This document shows positions 24,419 through 33,161 of a DNA stretch of 64,000 bases, in pieces (position 1 is the first letter of the stretch; the number at the start of each line of letters is the position of its first letter). The notes beneath the pieces were generated by a model. That model worked only from the letters and a program-made list of their open reading frames with translations. It made no database searches and was not told the DNA's origin. The translations under genes and the position numbers were made by a program. The stretch comes from Paenibacillus sp. JCM 10914. GTDB taxonomy: Bacteria > Bacillota > Bacilli > Paenibacillales > Paenibacillaceae. Location of the stretch: NCBI RefSeq assembly GCF_001315105.1, contig NZ_BAZR01000028.1, positions 1 through 64,000 of the forward strand, written 5' to 3'.

Positions 24419-25147
24419 ATGTCTGTACTTCAGGTTAAAGATTTATCAGCATCCTATCGTAAAAACAAAGTGCTGCGCAGCGTCAATTTCCAGGTTGAAC
24501 AAGGCTCTTTGACGAGCATTGTCGGACCTAACGGCGCAGGAAAGTCCACCTTGCTTAAGGTGATGTTGGAACTGCATCCGAAGCTGTCGGGGAACGTCTC
24601 GTTCTTCGGCTCCACGCTCGCAAAAACCAAGACACGTGTCGGTTATGTCCCGCAGCGCGGTTCTGTTGACTGGGATTTCCCGACCAACGCGCTGGATGTC
24701 GTCATGATGGGCTTATACGGTAGAGTGGGGTGGCTGAAATGGCCGAAGAAAAGCCACAAAGACCAAGCGATGGCATCACTTGAGCAGATGGGGATGGCGG
24801 ATTACGCGAATCGACAGATCAGCCAGTTGTCTGGCGGACAGCAGCAGCGAGTCTTCCTCGCAAGAGCGCTGGTGCAAGATGCTGATCTGTATTTCATGGA
24901 TGAACCGCTTGCGGGGGTCGATGCGGCAACCGAACGAGCCATCATGACAACATTGCATGATCTGAAACTATCCGGCAAAACCGTCATGGTCGTTCACCAT
25001 GATCTGCAGACGGTGGAAGATTATTTCGACCATGTGCTTCTGCTGAACGGGACTGTGGTTGCGCATGGCAAGACTGAAGAGGTATTCACTAAAGATAATG
25101 TCTACCGCACGTATGGCGGTTCTCTTCGCTGGATGAAGGAGGCGTAA
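24419..25147 (+). CDS. mntB: manganese ABC transporter ATPase
   Basis: A 242-residue ABC ATPase with Walker A GPNGAGKST, the Q-loop GYVPQRGSVDWDFPTNALDVV typical of Mn/Zn importers, signature LSGGQQQRVFLARAL, Walker B LYFMDEPLAGVD and the switch histidine in MVVHHDLQTV. It starts at ATG 24419, one base after the lipoprotein stop; an earlier GTG at 24407 is less likely. Energises metal uptake with the two downstream permeases. Confidence 0.88.
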   Translation: MSVLQVKDLSASYRKNKVLRSVNFQVEQGSLTSIVGPNGAGKSTLLKVMLELHPKLSGNVSFFGSTLAKTKTRVGYVPQRGSVDWDFPTNALDVVMMGLYGRVGWLKWPKKSHKDQAMASLEQMGMADYANRQISQLSGGQQQRVFLARALVQDADLYFMDEPLAGVDAATERAIMTTLHDLKLSGKTVMVVHHDLQTVEDYFDHVLLLNGTVVAHGKTEEVFTKDNVYRTYGGSLRWMKEA

Positions 25148-25150
25148 CAT

Positions 25151-26083
25151 GTGATGGAATCACTGTTTTCTCCGAATACCCAGTGGGTATTATTAAGTAC
25201 ATTAATTCTGGGGATGGCAGCCGGCATGATCGGCTGTCTGGCTTACTGGAAACGACAAAGTCTGATGAGCGATGCTTTATCACATGCTGCATTGCCCGGT
25301 GTGGTCGTAGCATTTGCGCTCACAGGAAGTAAGAATATGTTGGTCATGATCTTCGGCGCAGCTATTAGTGCCCTGATCGGAGCCTGGTTGATCCACTGGA
25401 TTCGAACATCGAGCCGTATCAAGGAGGATACTGCAATGGGCATTATCCTGTCCGTCTTCTTCGGTTTCGGGATCATGATGCTGACCATCGTGAATCGGAC
25501 GTCCGGCGGTAATCAGAGCGGACTCGATAATTTTATCTTCGGCCAAGCGGCGTCGATGGTACAAAAAGACGTAACGACGATGTTATCGCTAGCCATTCTT
25601 GTCATTATCGTAGTGACGATCGCTTTCAAAGAATGGAAGCTGTTTCTGTTCGATCCGGACTTCGCACGCGGACTCGGTCTCAGTAGCCGGCTTATGAACA
25701 TGGTATATAATACAGTCTTGGTTCTTGTCATTGTTATTGGAATTCAAGCCGTTGGCGTGATTCTGATGGCAGCCTTATTAATTATTCCGGCAGTCAGCGC
25801 AAGGTACTGGACGAACTCGTTCAAGTGGATGGTCATACTTTCGGCTATTTTCGGCGGTGGTTCCGGATTCGCAGGAACTTTCATAAGTACACTCGGAAAA
25901 GGTTGGCCGACAGGTCCGTTCATCGTTGTTGCTTCATCCGTATTGTTCACCGTATCCCTCGTGTTTGGTTCACAAAAGGGGCTCTTAATTCAAGCGCTGC
26001 AATTACGCTCTCAGAAAAGAGCACAGGCTGAGACCGAACCCGGCTGGACGTCTTCACCGCCTGCCGTCAGGAAGGGGGAATAA
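25151..26083 (+). CDS. mntC: manganese ABC transporter permease 1
   Basis: A 310-residue ABC-3 family permease with eight or nine hydrophobic segments; typical patterns are GMIGCLAYWKRQSLMSDALSHAALPGV near the N-terminus and FDPDFARGLGLSSRLMNMVYN in the middle, then QAVGVILMAALLIIPAVSARYW. It is 3 nt after the ATPase gene, and the next permease follows 3 nt later. The C-terminus is extended and hydrophilic (RSQKRAQAETEPGW). ABC-3 permeases work as pairs; a heterodimer with the next gene product is expected. Confidence 0.85.
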   Translation: MMESLFSPNTQWVLLSTLILGMAAGMIGCLAYWKRQSLMSDALSHAALPGVVVAFALTGSKNMLVMIFGAAISALIGAWLIHWIRTSSRIKEDTAMGIILSVFFGFGIMMLTIVNRTSGGNQSGLDNFIFGQAASMVQKDVTTMLSLAILVIIVVTIAFKEWKLFLFDPDFARGLGLSSRLMNMVYNTVLVLVIVIGIQAVGVILMAALLIIPAVSARYWTNSFKWMVILSAIFGGGSGFAGTFISTLGKGWPTGPFIVVASSVLFTVSLVFGSQKGLLIQALQLRSQKRAQAETEPGWTSSPPAVRKGE

Positions 26084-26086
26084 AGA

Positions 26087-26992
26087 ATGACCTATACAGG
26101 CTGGATTTTGCTTACCGCATCATTGGTTGGCTTATCGTGCGGGATCGTGGGCGTATTCCTAATTCTCCGCAGGATGGCAATGATGGCCGATGCGATATCG
26201 CATACGGTATTACTTGGTATTGTAGTTGCCTTTCTGATTACTAGGGAGCTCAGCGGCCCGCACATGTTGATCGGTGCCATTATCGCCGGATTGCTCACGG
26301 CCGTGTTAGTCCAATGGTTTCACTCGCGTGGGGTTCAGCAAGATGCATCCATCGGGGTGGTGTTCACTACGTTATTCGCCATCGGGGTTATCTTGATCGC
26401 CACACGGGTCGGTAATGCTCATCTGGATACGAAGCATGCGTTAATGGGCGAAATTACGTTCGTCCCATGGAATGTGATGCATGTTCCTTTACTTGGCGAA
26501 GTGCCGAAGGCAACCTTTATGTTGGGTGTGGTTCTGCTGATTGTAGTGATTGTGATTGCCTTCTTCTATAAGGAGTGGAAGATTACGTCCTTTGATCCGG
26601 CACTTGCGGCAAGTATCGGGATTCCTGTCGTATTGATGCACTATGTATTCATGTCGCTTGTATCGATCACGACCGTAGCTTCCTTCGACGCGGTCGGCGC
26701 GATTATGGTCGTTGCGATGTTGATCACACCTGCGGCAGCATCCTATCTATGGACTGACAAATTGTCCACGATGATTGTACTAAGTGGTGCGTTTGGAATT
26801 TTATCCGCATTTATGGGATACTACATCGCGGTATGGCTTGATACTTCAATCTCCGGTTCCATGGCATTTGCTACCGGTATTGTATTTATTGTAAGCTTTT
26901 TATGCTCTCCCAAGCATGGGGTGATCTCCCGATTTCTTCATAAATACAGCACCCATGGTGCGGAAGAGAATCAAGTCGATAGGGTATCCTAA
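26087..26992 (+). CDS. mntD: manganese ABC transporter permease 2
   Basis: A 301-residue ABC-3 permease paralogous to the preceding one: GIVGVFLILRRMAMMADAISHTVLLGIV, FDPALAASIGIPVVLMHYVFM and FDAVGAIMVVAMLITPAAASYLW. Ribosome site agggggaat. Last gene of the four-gene mntABCD-like operon, closed by the terminator at 27012. Confidence 0.85.
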   Translation: MTYTGWILLTASLVGLSCGIVGVFLILRRMAMMADAISHTVLLGIVVAFLITRELSGPHMLIGAIIAGLLTAVLVQWFHSRGVQQDASIGVVFTTLFAIGVILIATRVGNAHLDTKHALMGEITFVPWNVMHVPLLGEVPKATFMLGVVLLIVVIVIAFFYKEWKITSFDPALAASIGIPVVLMHYVFMSLVSITTVASFDAVGAIMVVAMLITPAAASYLWTDKLSTMIVLSGAFGILSAFMGYYIAVWLDTSISGSMAFATGIVFIVSFLCSPKHGVISRFLHKYSTHGAEENQVDRVS

Positions 26993-27011
26993 TGAAGCCA
27001 TAATGTGAAGC

Positions 27012-27042
27012 AAGCCTGAGTAGCGTCTACTCAGGCTTTTTT
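27012..27042 (+). terminator. intrinsic terminator of the mnt operon
   Basis: A perfect 12-bp stem (aagcctgagtag / ctactcaggctt), 3-nt loop and a T run. Confidence 0.88.
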
Positions 27043-27094
27043 GGTGTCGATTATGGTACAATTAGGCAAGTTGTAACAAAAGGGAGTGCGTACG

Positions 27095-27634
27095 ATGCAG
27101 TTAGAATCAGCCAGATTAATTATCCGGGAATTCGGGAATCACGATTTTGATGGAGTTCACGCTTACGCTTCTGATCCCGAAGTAACCGAATTTACGATGT
27201 GGGGACCCAATACGAAGGAAGATACGTTGAAATTTCTCGAAGATATGATACAGATGCAAGAGGAGCGTCCTCGAACTGGTTATGAATTAGCCCTTGTGCT
27301 TAAGGATTCGGGTCAACTGATTGGGGGCGTTGGCCTTCATCAGATGAATCGAAACGCTGAGCTTGGGTACTGCCTGAACAAGAATTATTGGCGAAAAGGA
27401 TACGCTTCTGAAGCAGCTAAAGCGTTGTGTCGCTTCGGATTTGAACAGCTTGATGTACACCGGATCTATGCTACTTGCCGACCAGGCAATATCGGTTCTG
27501 CAAGCGTTATGCGCAGTATCGGCATGAAGCAGGAGGGACATCTCAGGCAGCATCTTCATTATAAAGGCAGTTATCATGATTCCTATCTGTACTCCATATT
27601 GAAGGATGAGTTCACCATTAAGTCCTCTACGTAA
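27095..27634 (+). CDS. GNAT N-acetyltransferase, RimJ/RimL type
   Basis: A 179-residue acetyltransferase. N-terminal LESARLIIREFGNHDFDGVHAYASDPEVTEFTMWGP and the acetyl-CoA-binding region AELGYCLNKNYWRKGYASEAAKALCRFGFEQLDVHRIYATC are typical of the Acetyltransf_3 (RimJ/RimL) group, which modifies protein N-termini, amino acids or antibiotics; the substrate is not predictable. agggag at 27080-27085 supports ATG 27095 rather than a GTG at 27086. Monocistronic. Confidence 0.88.
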   Translation: MQLESARLIIREFGNHDFDGVHAYASDPEVTEFTMWGPNTKEDTLKFLEDMIQMQEERPRTGYELALVLKDSGQLIGGVGLHQMNRNAELGYCLNKNYWRKGYASEAAKALCRFGFEQLDVHRIYATCRPGNIGSASVMRSIGMKQEGHLRQHLHYKGSYHDSYLYSILKDEFTIKSST

Positions 27635-27684
27635 CGCTGACAGACGATAAAGGTAATTTGACAAGCATCACGAAAATCCTGTTG

Positions 27685-28980
27685 TTATGTGGGGGATTGG
27701 AGCATTTCAAGGAAGCGTTCGTGCAGAATCTGATATCGTTGCTCCCAACGGTTGCTCCATGCAAATTGTTGGTACTTCGGCTTAAGTGCGGCGTTCTCAT
27801 CATCCAGTGCAGCCTCAATGGCTTGTATGAAAGATAGTGGCGAGCGGGCTAGTGAAATCACCTCGGCATCGGAATCGATGATTTCAGGAAGTTCCGCTGA
27901 GATGACAGGCACACCTAGGGCCATATATTCATACAATTGAACAGGATGGGCTGATTGCGTCTTTTCATTCAGTTTATAAGGCAGAAGGGCTGCTTGGAAA
28001 GCACGGAAGTATCCGGGAAGTTCATGATAAGGTTTATCTTCCAGAAGCCATACGTTCTCTGGTACATCCATCATTGCAGGACCCTCGGCTGTAATTGCGC
28101 CAATCCAGACAAAATTCCAGTCAGGCCTGAGCTCGGCCAACACTTTAATGAGCTCGTAGTCAACTTCGGTTGAAGGCGATCCATAACAGCCGATGACGGG
28201 TTCAGGAATAACTTCAAATTCGGGAGCGAGATCTGAATTGCTGGTGATGAAATGTTCGAGATCCACCCCATTGCGGACCATGAAGGTAGCTGGATTCATG
28301 CTGGAAGCTCTATCATACAATCGAGCCGATTCGGTGAGCACGAGATGGGCTGCTTGAAGAAGGAGTTCTTCTTGGTGTTGCTTGATCGGACAGTTGAGAG
28401 ATTCCTGAAACTGGGCCAGCGTATGATCAAACACAAGCAGTTGTTGGTCTAGTTCGCATACCAGTGGAGACCAGAACGGGTCATCGACAATCGTAATCCA
28501 TACGGAGCATTGGAATTTCGTAATGATGTACGCAATGGCCTCTTTCATGAGGAGTACATCCGTTTCAGTGAGATCTTCACCGCCATGTAAATCCAAAGGA
28601 CGGTTTGCGCACAGTGTAACGATCCAGATGTTACGATCGATATTCTTGATCGTGATGTGTTGATCGAGTTCTTGACGCGCCGATTCATCATCACTCAGGT
28701 TGATAAACTCAGGTGCTACATAGAATACACGATGTCCTGCTTGCGCGAACTGCTCGCTGAATTGCTGTGGCCGCTGCCATCCCGATTGCCAATCGATGCG
28801 AGCGAGGCGGATCACATCATAGCAGAGTTTGCCTGGATTCTCCGTTAATGAATGATCGGAGAGCCTCGATACGTTTCGAGAATTCGGTTTTGAATGCTGA
28901 TGCTGCCTTCGGTCCCAAATACGAGTAGCAGATCGTCGGCGTAGTATTGATTTTTGACGATTGGGCTTAGTACGTTTCAA
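27685..28980 (-). CDS. GT4-like glycosyltransferase
   Basis: A 431-residue protein with a GT-B fold. The first 55 residues are basic and low in complexity (KRTKPNRQKS, SATRIWDRRQHQHS). The N-terminal domain holds DWQSGWQRPQQFSEQFAQAGHRVFYVAPE; the C-terminal domain holds VIGCYGSP, WNFVWIGAI, YHELPGYFRAFQAALLPYKLNEKTQSAHPVQLYEYMALGVPVIS, the donor-binding E-x7-E region of GT4 enzymes. Acceptor unknown; spore coat or wall polysaccharides are usual for such Bacillota genes. On the minus strand gagaggagg precedes TTG 28980 by 6 nt; an upstream longer frame lacks a ribosome site. Confidence 0.78.
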   Translation of the reverse strand: MKRTKPNRQKSILRRRSATRIWDRRQHQHSKPNSRNVSRLSDHSLTENPGKLCYDVIRLARIDWQSGWQRPQQFSEQFAQAGHRVFYVAPEFINLSDDESARQELDQHITIKNIDRNIWIVTLCANRPLDLHGGEDLTETDVLLMKEAIAYIITKFQCSVWITIVDDPFWSPLVCELDQQLLVFDHTLAQFQESLNCPIKQHQEELLLQAAHLVLTESARLYDRASSMNPATFMVRNGVDLEHFITSNSDLAPEFEVIPEPVIGCYGSPSTEVDYELIKVLAELRPDWNFVWIGAITAEGPAMMDVPENVWLLEDKPYHELPGYFRAFQAALLPYKLNEKTQSAHPVQLYEYMALGVPVISAELPEIIDSDAEVISLARSPLSFIQAIEAALDDENAALKPKYQQFAWSNRWEQRYQILHERFLEMLQSPT

Positions 28981-29117
28981 GATGTGCCTCCTCTCGTAGA
29001 AGGTGTATTGTTGTATTACGATATGTAGGACCAATCAGATCTGCATGGGTACAACCCCATCAGCCAGTATACAGACTAACCATAAACGAGCCTGTTCATG
29101 GGAAAGGAGACGTGTTA

Positions 29118-30854
29118 ATGAACCCGAACAATCTACGAATCATCGGACAAGCTGAACAATTTGCCCGGGAGTTCCATCAGGATGATGCGAGTGGGCATGA
29201 CGAATGGCATATACTGCGGGTTGTCCGTTTCGCACGTGTCCTTGCTAAGCTGGAGGGAGCAGACCAATACATATGTGAGTTGGCAGCATGGCTACATGAC
29301 GTTGCGGATGAGAAACTGAATGAATCGAAGGAAGCAGGCTGCGCACGGGTAGGCGAATGGTTAATCGCAGCAGGCACAGACAACCGTGACATAGAACATG
29401 TTCTGGAGATCATACGCACCATGTCTTTCTCCAGTGGAACGGCGAAGGGAATGCATACGCTCGAAGGACAAGTGGTTCAGGACGCGGACCGTCTGGATGC
29501 GATAGGAGCTATAGGCATTGCCCGAACCTTCGCATATGCAGGCTCTCGCGGACGAGAGATATATGACCCGGGTATAGCCGTCCGAGAACGGATGAGCAAT
29601 CATGAATATCGGAGCGATAAGAGCACGACCATCAACCATTTCTATGAGAAGTTATTGAAGTTGAAGGATTTACTGAATACACAATCAGCTCGGCAATTAG
29701 CCATAGAGAAACATCGGAGTATGGAAGATTTTCTCGACAGGTTTGATCACGAGTGGAGCATTGGCAATGAGGCTTATCTTGCGGAATCGCTCTCTTATCG
29801 TGGCAAGGTTACGCGGGTCCATGTCGCCTTCGATCTATCCACGGCTGGTTCGATTGAGATCATGTTACGCTCCAAACCGGATGAGATCGTAATCTCACTC
29901 CCTGACGATCTTTCAGTTGGGCTGCTTCCAGATCATGATCAATACGCAGCTTCCTATGAACTGCGACGTAATTGGTTTACTGCGCATTATAGCCCTTCCA
30001 ATCAAGCACGGCTGCAATCAGCATTGGTTCACTCTGCAGTGCAGTGGATGCTCTGGCCGCAGCAGCTCCTGGACCTGCCGTGTACGATCTGGGCAGGCGG
30101 TTCGGCACTGGAGCAGACGGGTCTGAGGAGACTACTCTCTCAAATTCCGAGTCATTCGGATATGGTTATCATAAATCCAACAGCGATCTTGCACGAGTTA
30201 TATCCGACCATCACCTATAGAGGTACGTTTGAGATCGTACCCGAACAACTTGCCATCGCCATGGAGCGTTCCAGTCAAGAGAGGAAGTTGTCGCCAGATG
30301 AGATTGCGGGCTATTGTACAGACTGGAACCGACTGCGTGCGGAGAACGGGGTGCTGCGCGTGTTGGAACAGGGTGTGTTGCGAACGGTACCGGAATCGCA
30401 TTATGATGCGATGATTATGGAAAGTGTGTATAGCGTGAAAGCCCGATCCGGAGAATTCAAGAGATCTTCGCGCGTCATCGGCGAAGTGATCGGACATCAT
30501 GAACTTGGCGTCTCGGATGGATATATCGAATATCGCGTGCGCGAATTAATTAAGGCAAGCGTCCTGACTTATACGGGGGATCTGAGCGAGATGGCCAAGT
30601 ACAGTGTATCGTTGACCGAAGCGGTGGATGAAGAATCGAAACGTGATGAGAAGCAGCGGCTCCAAGCCGTGAGGCTACAATCACTTATGCAGAATATGAT
30701 GGATACTCATCTGACTGAGCGTGACATCATGGAAGAGCTTAAAGGTATGGGATTAACAGATGATATATGGGAATCTTATCATAATCATCACAAGCAGAGG
30801 GTTCTGCTACTTGATTCTCTTACGCGAATTTTAGGCGAGCAGGAACACAACTAG
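29118..30854 (+). CDS. HD-domain phosphohydrolase fused to DUF1835-DUF3658 region
   Basis: A 578-residue fusion. Residues 1-210 are a YpgQ-like HD domain: His27 or His31 (GHDEWHI), His60-Asp61 (AAWLHDVAD) and the acidic block VQDADRLDAIGAIGIARTF, i.e. metal-dependent phosphohydrolase ligands. Residues 230-370 look like DUF1835 (VHVAFDLSTAGSIEIML, EIVISLPDDLSVGLLPD). Residues 385-570 look like DUF3658 (LSPDEIAGYCTDWNRLRAENGVLRV, PESHYDAMIM). Each half is normally a separate protein. aaaggag and ATG 29118 give the start. The substrate is unknown, though YpgQ relatives cleave (d)NTPs. The acyl-CoA-dehydrogenase-like gene follows after 27 nt. Confidence 0.75.
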   Translation: MNPNNLRIIGQAEQFAREFHQDDASGHDEWHILRVVRFARVLAKLEGADQYICELAAWLHDVADEKLNESKEAGCARVGEWLIAAGTDNRDIEHVLEIIRTMSFSSGTAKGMHTLEGQVVQDADRLDAIGAIGIARTFAYAGSRGREIYDPGIAVRERMSNHEYRSDKSTTINHFYEKLLKLKDLLNTQSARQLAIEKHRSMEDFLDRFDHEWSIGNEAYLAESLSYRGKVTRVHVAFDLSTAGSIEIMLRSKPDEIVISLPDDLSVGLLPDHDQYAASYELRRNWFTAHYSPSNQARLQSALVHSAVQWMLWPQQLLDLPCTIWAGGSALEQTGLRRLLSQIPSHSDMVIINPTAILHELYPTITYRGTFEIVPEQLAIAMERSSQERKLSPDEIAGYCTDWNRLRAENGVLRVLEQGVLRTVPESHYDAMIMESVYSVKARSGEFKRSSRVIGEVIGHHELGVSDGYIEYRVRELIKASVLTYTGDLSEMAKYSVSLTEAVDEESKRDEKQRLQAVRLQSLMQNMMDTHLTERDIMEELKGMGLTDDIWESYHNHHKQRVLLLDSLTRILGEQEHN

Positions 30855-30881
30855 ATATCGATAACAGAAAGTGGTGTAGTG

Positions 30882-31931
30882 ATGTTATTTTATGAACAAC
30901 AAATTGAGAGCATTCGATCCTTGGCGCTGGACATGGACAAGAGCAGACAGGTACCTCCTGAGGTATTGAATATTATATATGATCTCAGATTGTTTCACTT
31001 GTTCGTTCCGGATGAACTGGAAGGGAGAATGACAACGCTGCCCGATGCGGCAAGAATCTTCCAGGAAGCCTCCAGAGTGGACGGTAATTTGGGCTGGCTG
31101 GTTACGATCGGTGCAGGCGGAGGATTTTTTGCTGCCTTGATGAATCCAGACGTGAATCGGATGGTGTTCGCTCGACGTGAGGCGGTCATTGCAGGCAGCG
31201 GCATGCCAACGGGAACAGCGAAACGAGTAGATGGTGGATACCGAGTAAGTGGCAGTTGGAAATACTGCAGCGGATCGACCTATGCGACAACATTTACCGC
31301 CAATGCGGTTATAGAACGTAACGGTGTTATCGATAAGGAAGAACCGGAGATCCGCTCCTTCATCTTTCGTGCGGATGAGATACAGGTAGAGCCAGACTGG
31401 AATGCTTTTGGATTAAGAGCAACAGCCAGCCATACGATAACGGCTCATGATGTGATGATTCCGGAATCGATGTCTTTCTCACTGAATGAGATCAAGGGTT
31501 ATCAGAGTGAACTCATCTACCAATATCCGTTCCTGCCATTTGCTCAAGTCTCATTTGCAGCTGTTGCAACGGGCATCGCGGAGCATCTCTTGGCCGCCGC
31601 CGAAAAGCTTGCTATCGAGCGAGGGAGTGCAGCTCATATCAGGGATACCATCACAAGTGCTTCAACAGCGCTGACGGCAGCAATAACGTCATATTATGCA
31701 GCGATTGAAGCTTCTTGGACAGAGCTGCAGGAGCGAGGTCAGTTGTCAGCTGAAACCGAAACCAAAGTTTCCTCCAGCAGTTTACATGCAGCCTCCGTAG
31801 CCCGTCATTGCGGCGAGCAGGTATTTCCACTGCTCGGTCTAAGCGCAGCGATGGAGGACAGTGAGGTGAATCGCTGCTGGCGTGATCTCCAGACAGCATG
31901 TTCACATTCATTGCTTAGGACTGAGCTATAG
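30882..31931 (+). CDS. acyl-CoA dehydrogenase-family flavoprotein
   Basis: A 349-residue protein of the acyl-CoA dehydrogenase/flavin-dependent monooxygenase (HsaA-like) superfamily. Visible parts are the N-terminal helical segment (PPEVLNIIYDLRLFHLFVPDEL), the middle beta domain (ASRVDGNLGWLVTIGAG; GGYRVSGSWKYCSGS; GLRATASHTITAHDVMIP) and the C-terminal helices (RHCGEQVFPLLGLSAAMEDSEVNRCWRDLQTACSH). The last pattern fits the HsaA/desulfurisation-type group better than true beta-oxidation enzymes. GTG 30879 and ATG 30882 are both possible starts with weak ribosome sites. Confidence 0.78.
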   Translation: MLFYEQQIESIRSLALDMDKSRQVPPEVLNIIYDLRLFHLFVPDELEGRMTTLPDAARIFQEASRVDGNLGWLVTIGAGGGFFAALMNPDVNRMVFARREAVIAGSGMPTGTAKRVDGGYRVSGSWKYCSGSTYATTFTANAVIERNGVIDKEEPEIRSFIFRADEIQVEPDWNAFGLRATASHTITAHDVMIPESMSFSLNEIKGYQSELIYQYPFLPFAQVSFAAVATGIAEHLLAAAEKLAIERGSAAHIRDTITSASTALTAAITSYYAAIEASWTELQERGQLSAETETKVSSSSLHAASVARHCGEQVFPLLGLSAAMEDSEVNRCWRDLQTACSHSLLRTEL

Positions 31932-31994
31932 TTATTACATTTCAATAATACGTTGTCCCAAGGGATCCTTGATCTTGCAAGACAACCCATTCCT

Positions 31995-32034
31995 AAAAGT
32001 AGGCCAACCCGTTATTAAAGGTTGGCCTACTTTT
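31995..32034. terminator. bidirectional terminator
   Basis: A perfect 15-bp stem (aaaagtaggccaacc / ggttggcctactttt) with a 10-nt loop lies between the convergent flavoprotein gene and the AraC regulator gene. Confidence 0.88.
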
Positions 32035-32068
32035 ATGGTCTTGCTTCTCGCGACAAATACAATTTTAT

Positions 32069-32968
32069 TCACATGATTCCTCGAAGTCGTTTAATATCTT
32101 CTCTTGGCGGCAAGCCATACATGCGAGAATATTCACGACTGAATTGCGATGGACTCTCATAACCGACCTGGTATGCAACATCCGCGGCGTCAGTTGACTC
32201 CGACAATAATAATCGCCGGGCTTCCTGCAGTCGAAGTTGTTTTTGGAATTGAATCGGGCTCATGGCGGTAACTTCTTTAAAATGCCTATGCAGCGAAGCG
32301 ACACTCATATTGACGGATTCCGCCAGCTTCTCGATTCTTAAAGAGTGTGTATAGTTAATCACTATTTGCTCGATTACGTGTCTGACGCGATTGGTGGAGC
32401 TTCCCTCAAATGCGATTTGCTCTAAAGTCCCTCCATGCTGTCCTTGCATAACCCTGTATAAAATCTCTTTCGTAATTAACGGTGCAAGTACCGGAATGTC
32501 TTGTTGATGATCAAGTAGCCGTGCTAAACGGATCACTGCATCGAGCATGGTTGGCTCGGTAGGACTAACATACAAGGCTCGCTTCGCGTTAACTTTTTTG
32601 CCAGTCTGACGATCTGTTGTTCCTATAACCTCCAGAATTTGCGATGGAGTAAATACCAGATTGATTGCCAGATAAGGCTCCTCGGAAGATGCCTCCACCA
32701 CTCGGCTTGTAACAGGCAAGTCTACCGAAGCAACCAAATAATCGGTAGGGCTGTACCTATAGCGCTCCTGCGCCAGCCACACCTCCTTGGCGCCTTGAAC
32801 AATCATGCAGATCGAAGGCTTATACACCGTATGGTTGGGCGGGGTAGTATGAGACCGGCGAATCACGTATAAAGATGGGATCGCTGTCGTATTAACACCT
32901 TCCTGCTCCGTATGACGATTGATGATCGCAGCGAGTTCTGCTTGCTGACGGTAGATGAGTTCGGACAT
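32069..32968 (-). CDS. AraC-family transcriptional regulator with cupin N-terminus
   Basis: A 299-residue regulator. The N-terminal half matches the AraC_N type (IPSLYVIRRSHTTPPNHTVYKPSICMIVQGAKEVWL, YSPTDYLVASVDLPV). The C-terminal half has the two helix-turn-helix motifs: RIEKLAESVNMSVASLHRHFKEVTAMSPIQFQKQLRLQEARRLL and ADVAYQVGYESPSQFSREYSRMYGLPPREDI. On the minus strand caggagga lies before ATG 32968, which is preferred over one seven codons upstream. Divergent from the MFS exporter gene, a likely target. Confidence 0.9.
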   Translation of the reverse strand: MSELIYRQQAELAAIINRHTEQEGVNTTAIPSLYVIRRSHTTPPNHTVYKPSICMIVQGAKEVWLAQERYRYSPTDYLVASVDLPVTSRVVEASSEEPYLAINLVFTPSQILEVIGTTDRQTGKKVNAKRALYVSPTEPTMLDAVIRLARLLDHQQDIPVLAPLITKEILYRVMQGQHGGTLEQIAFEGSSTNRVRHVIEQIVINYTHSLRIEKLAESVNMSVASLHRHFKEVTAMSPIQFQKQLRLQEARRLLLSESTDAADVAYQVGYESPSQFSREYSRMYGLPPREDIKRLRGIM

Positions 32969-33161
32969 AGGATCCTCCTGTTTAGCCATTTCTTATTACC
33001 ATTATAATCGAAAAGGGTCAGTCGTACAGATGCCATGAGAGGATTAGGCAAACATCTGCGATGAATGGGATAACGGTGGCCTTGTTACTTATTGCATAAT
33101 CAGATAAAACGCTGAGCTGATGTAAAGTGCAAGCCTTGTGTGGGCTAAGGAGGAGAATAGG

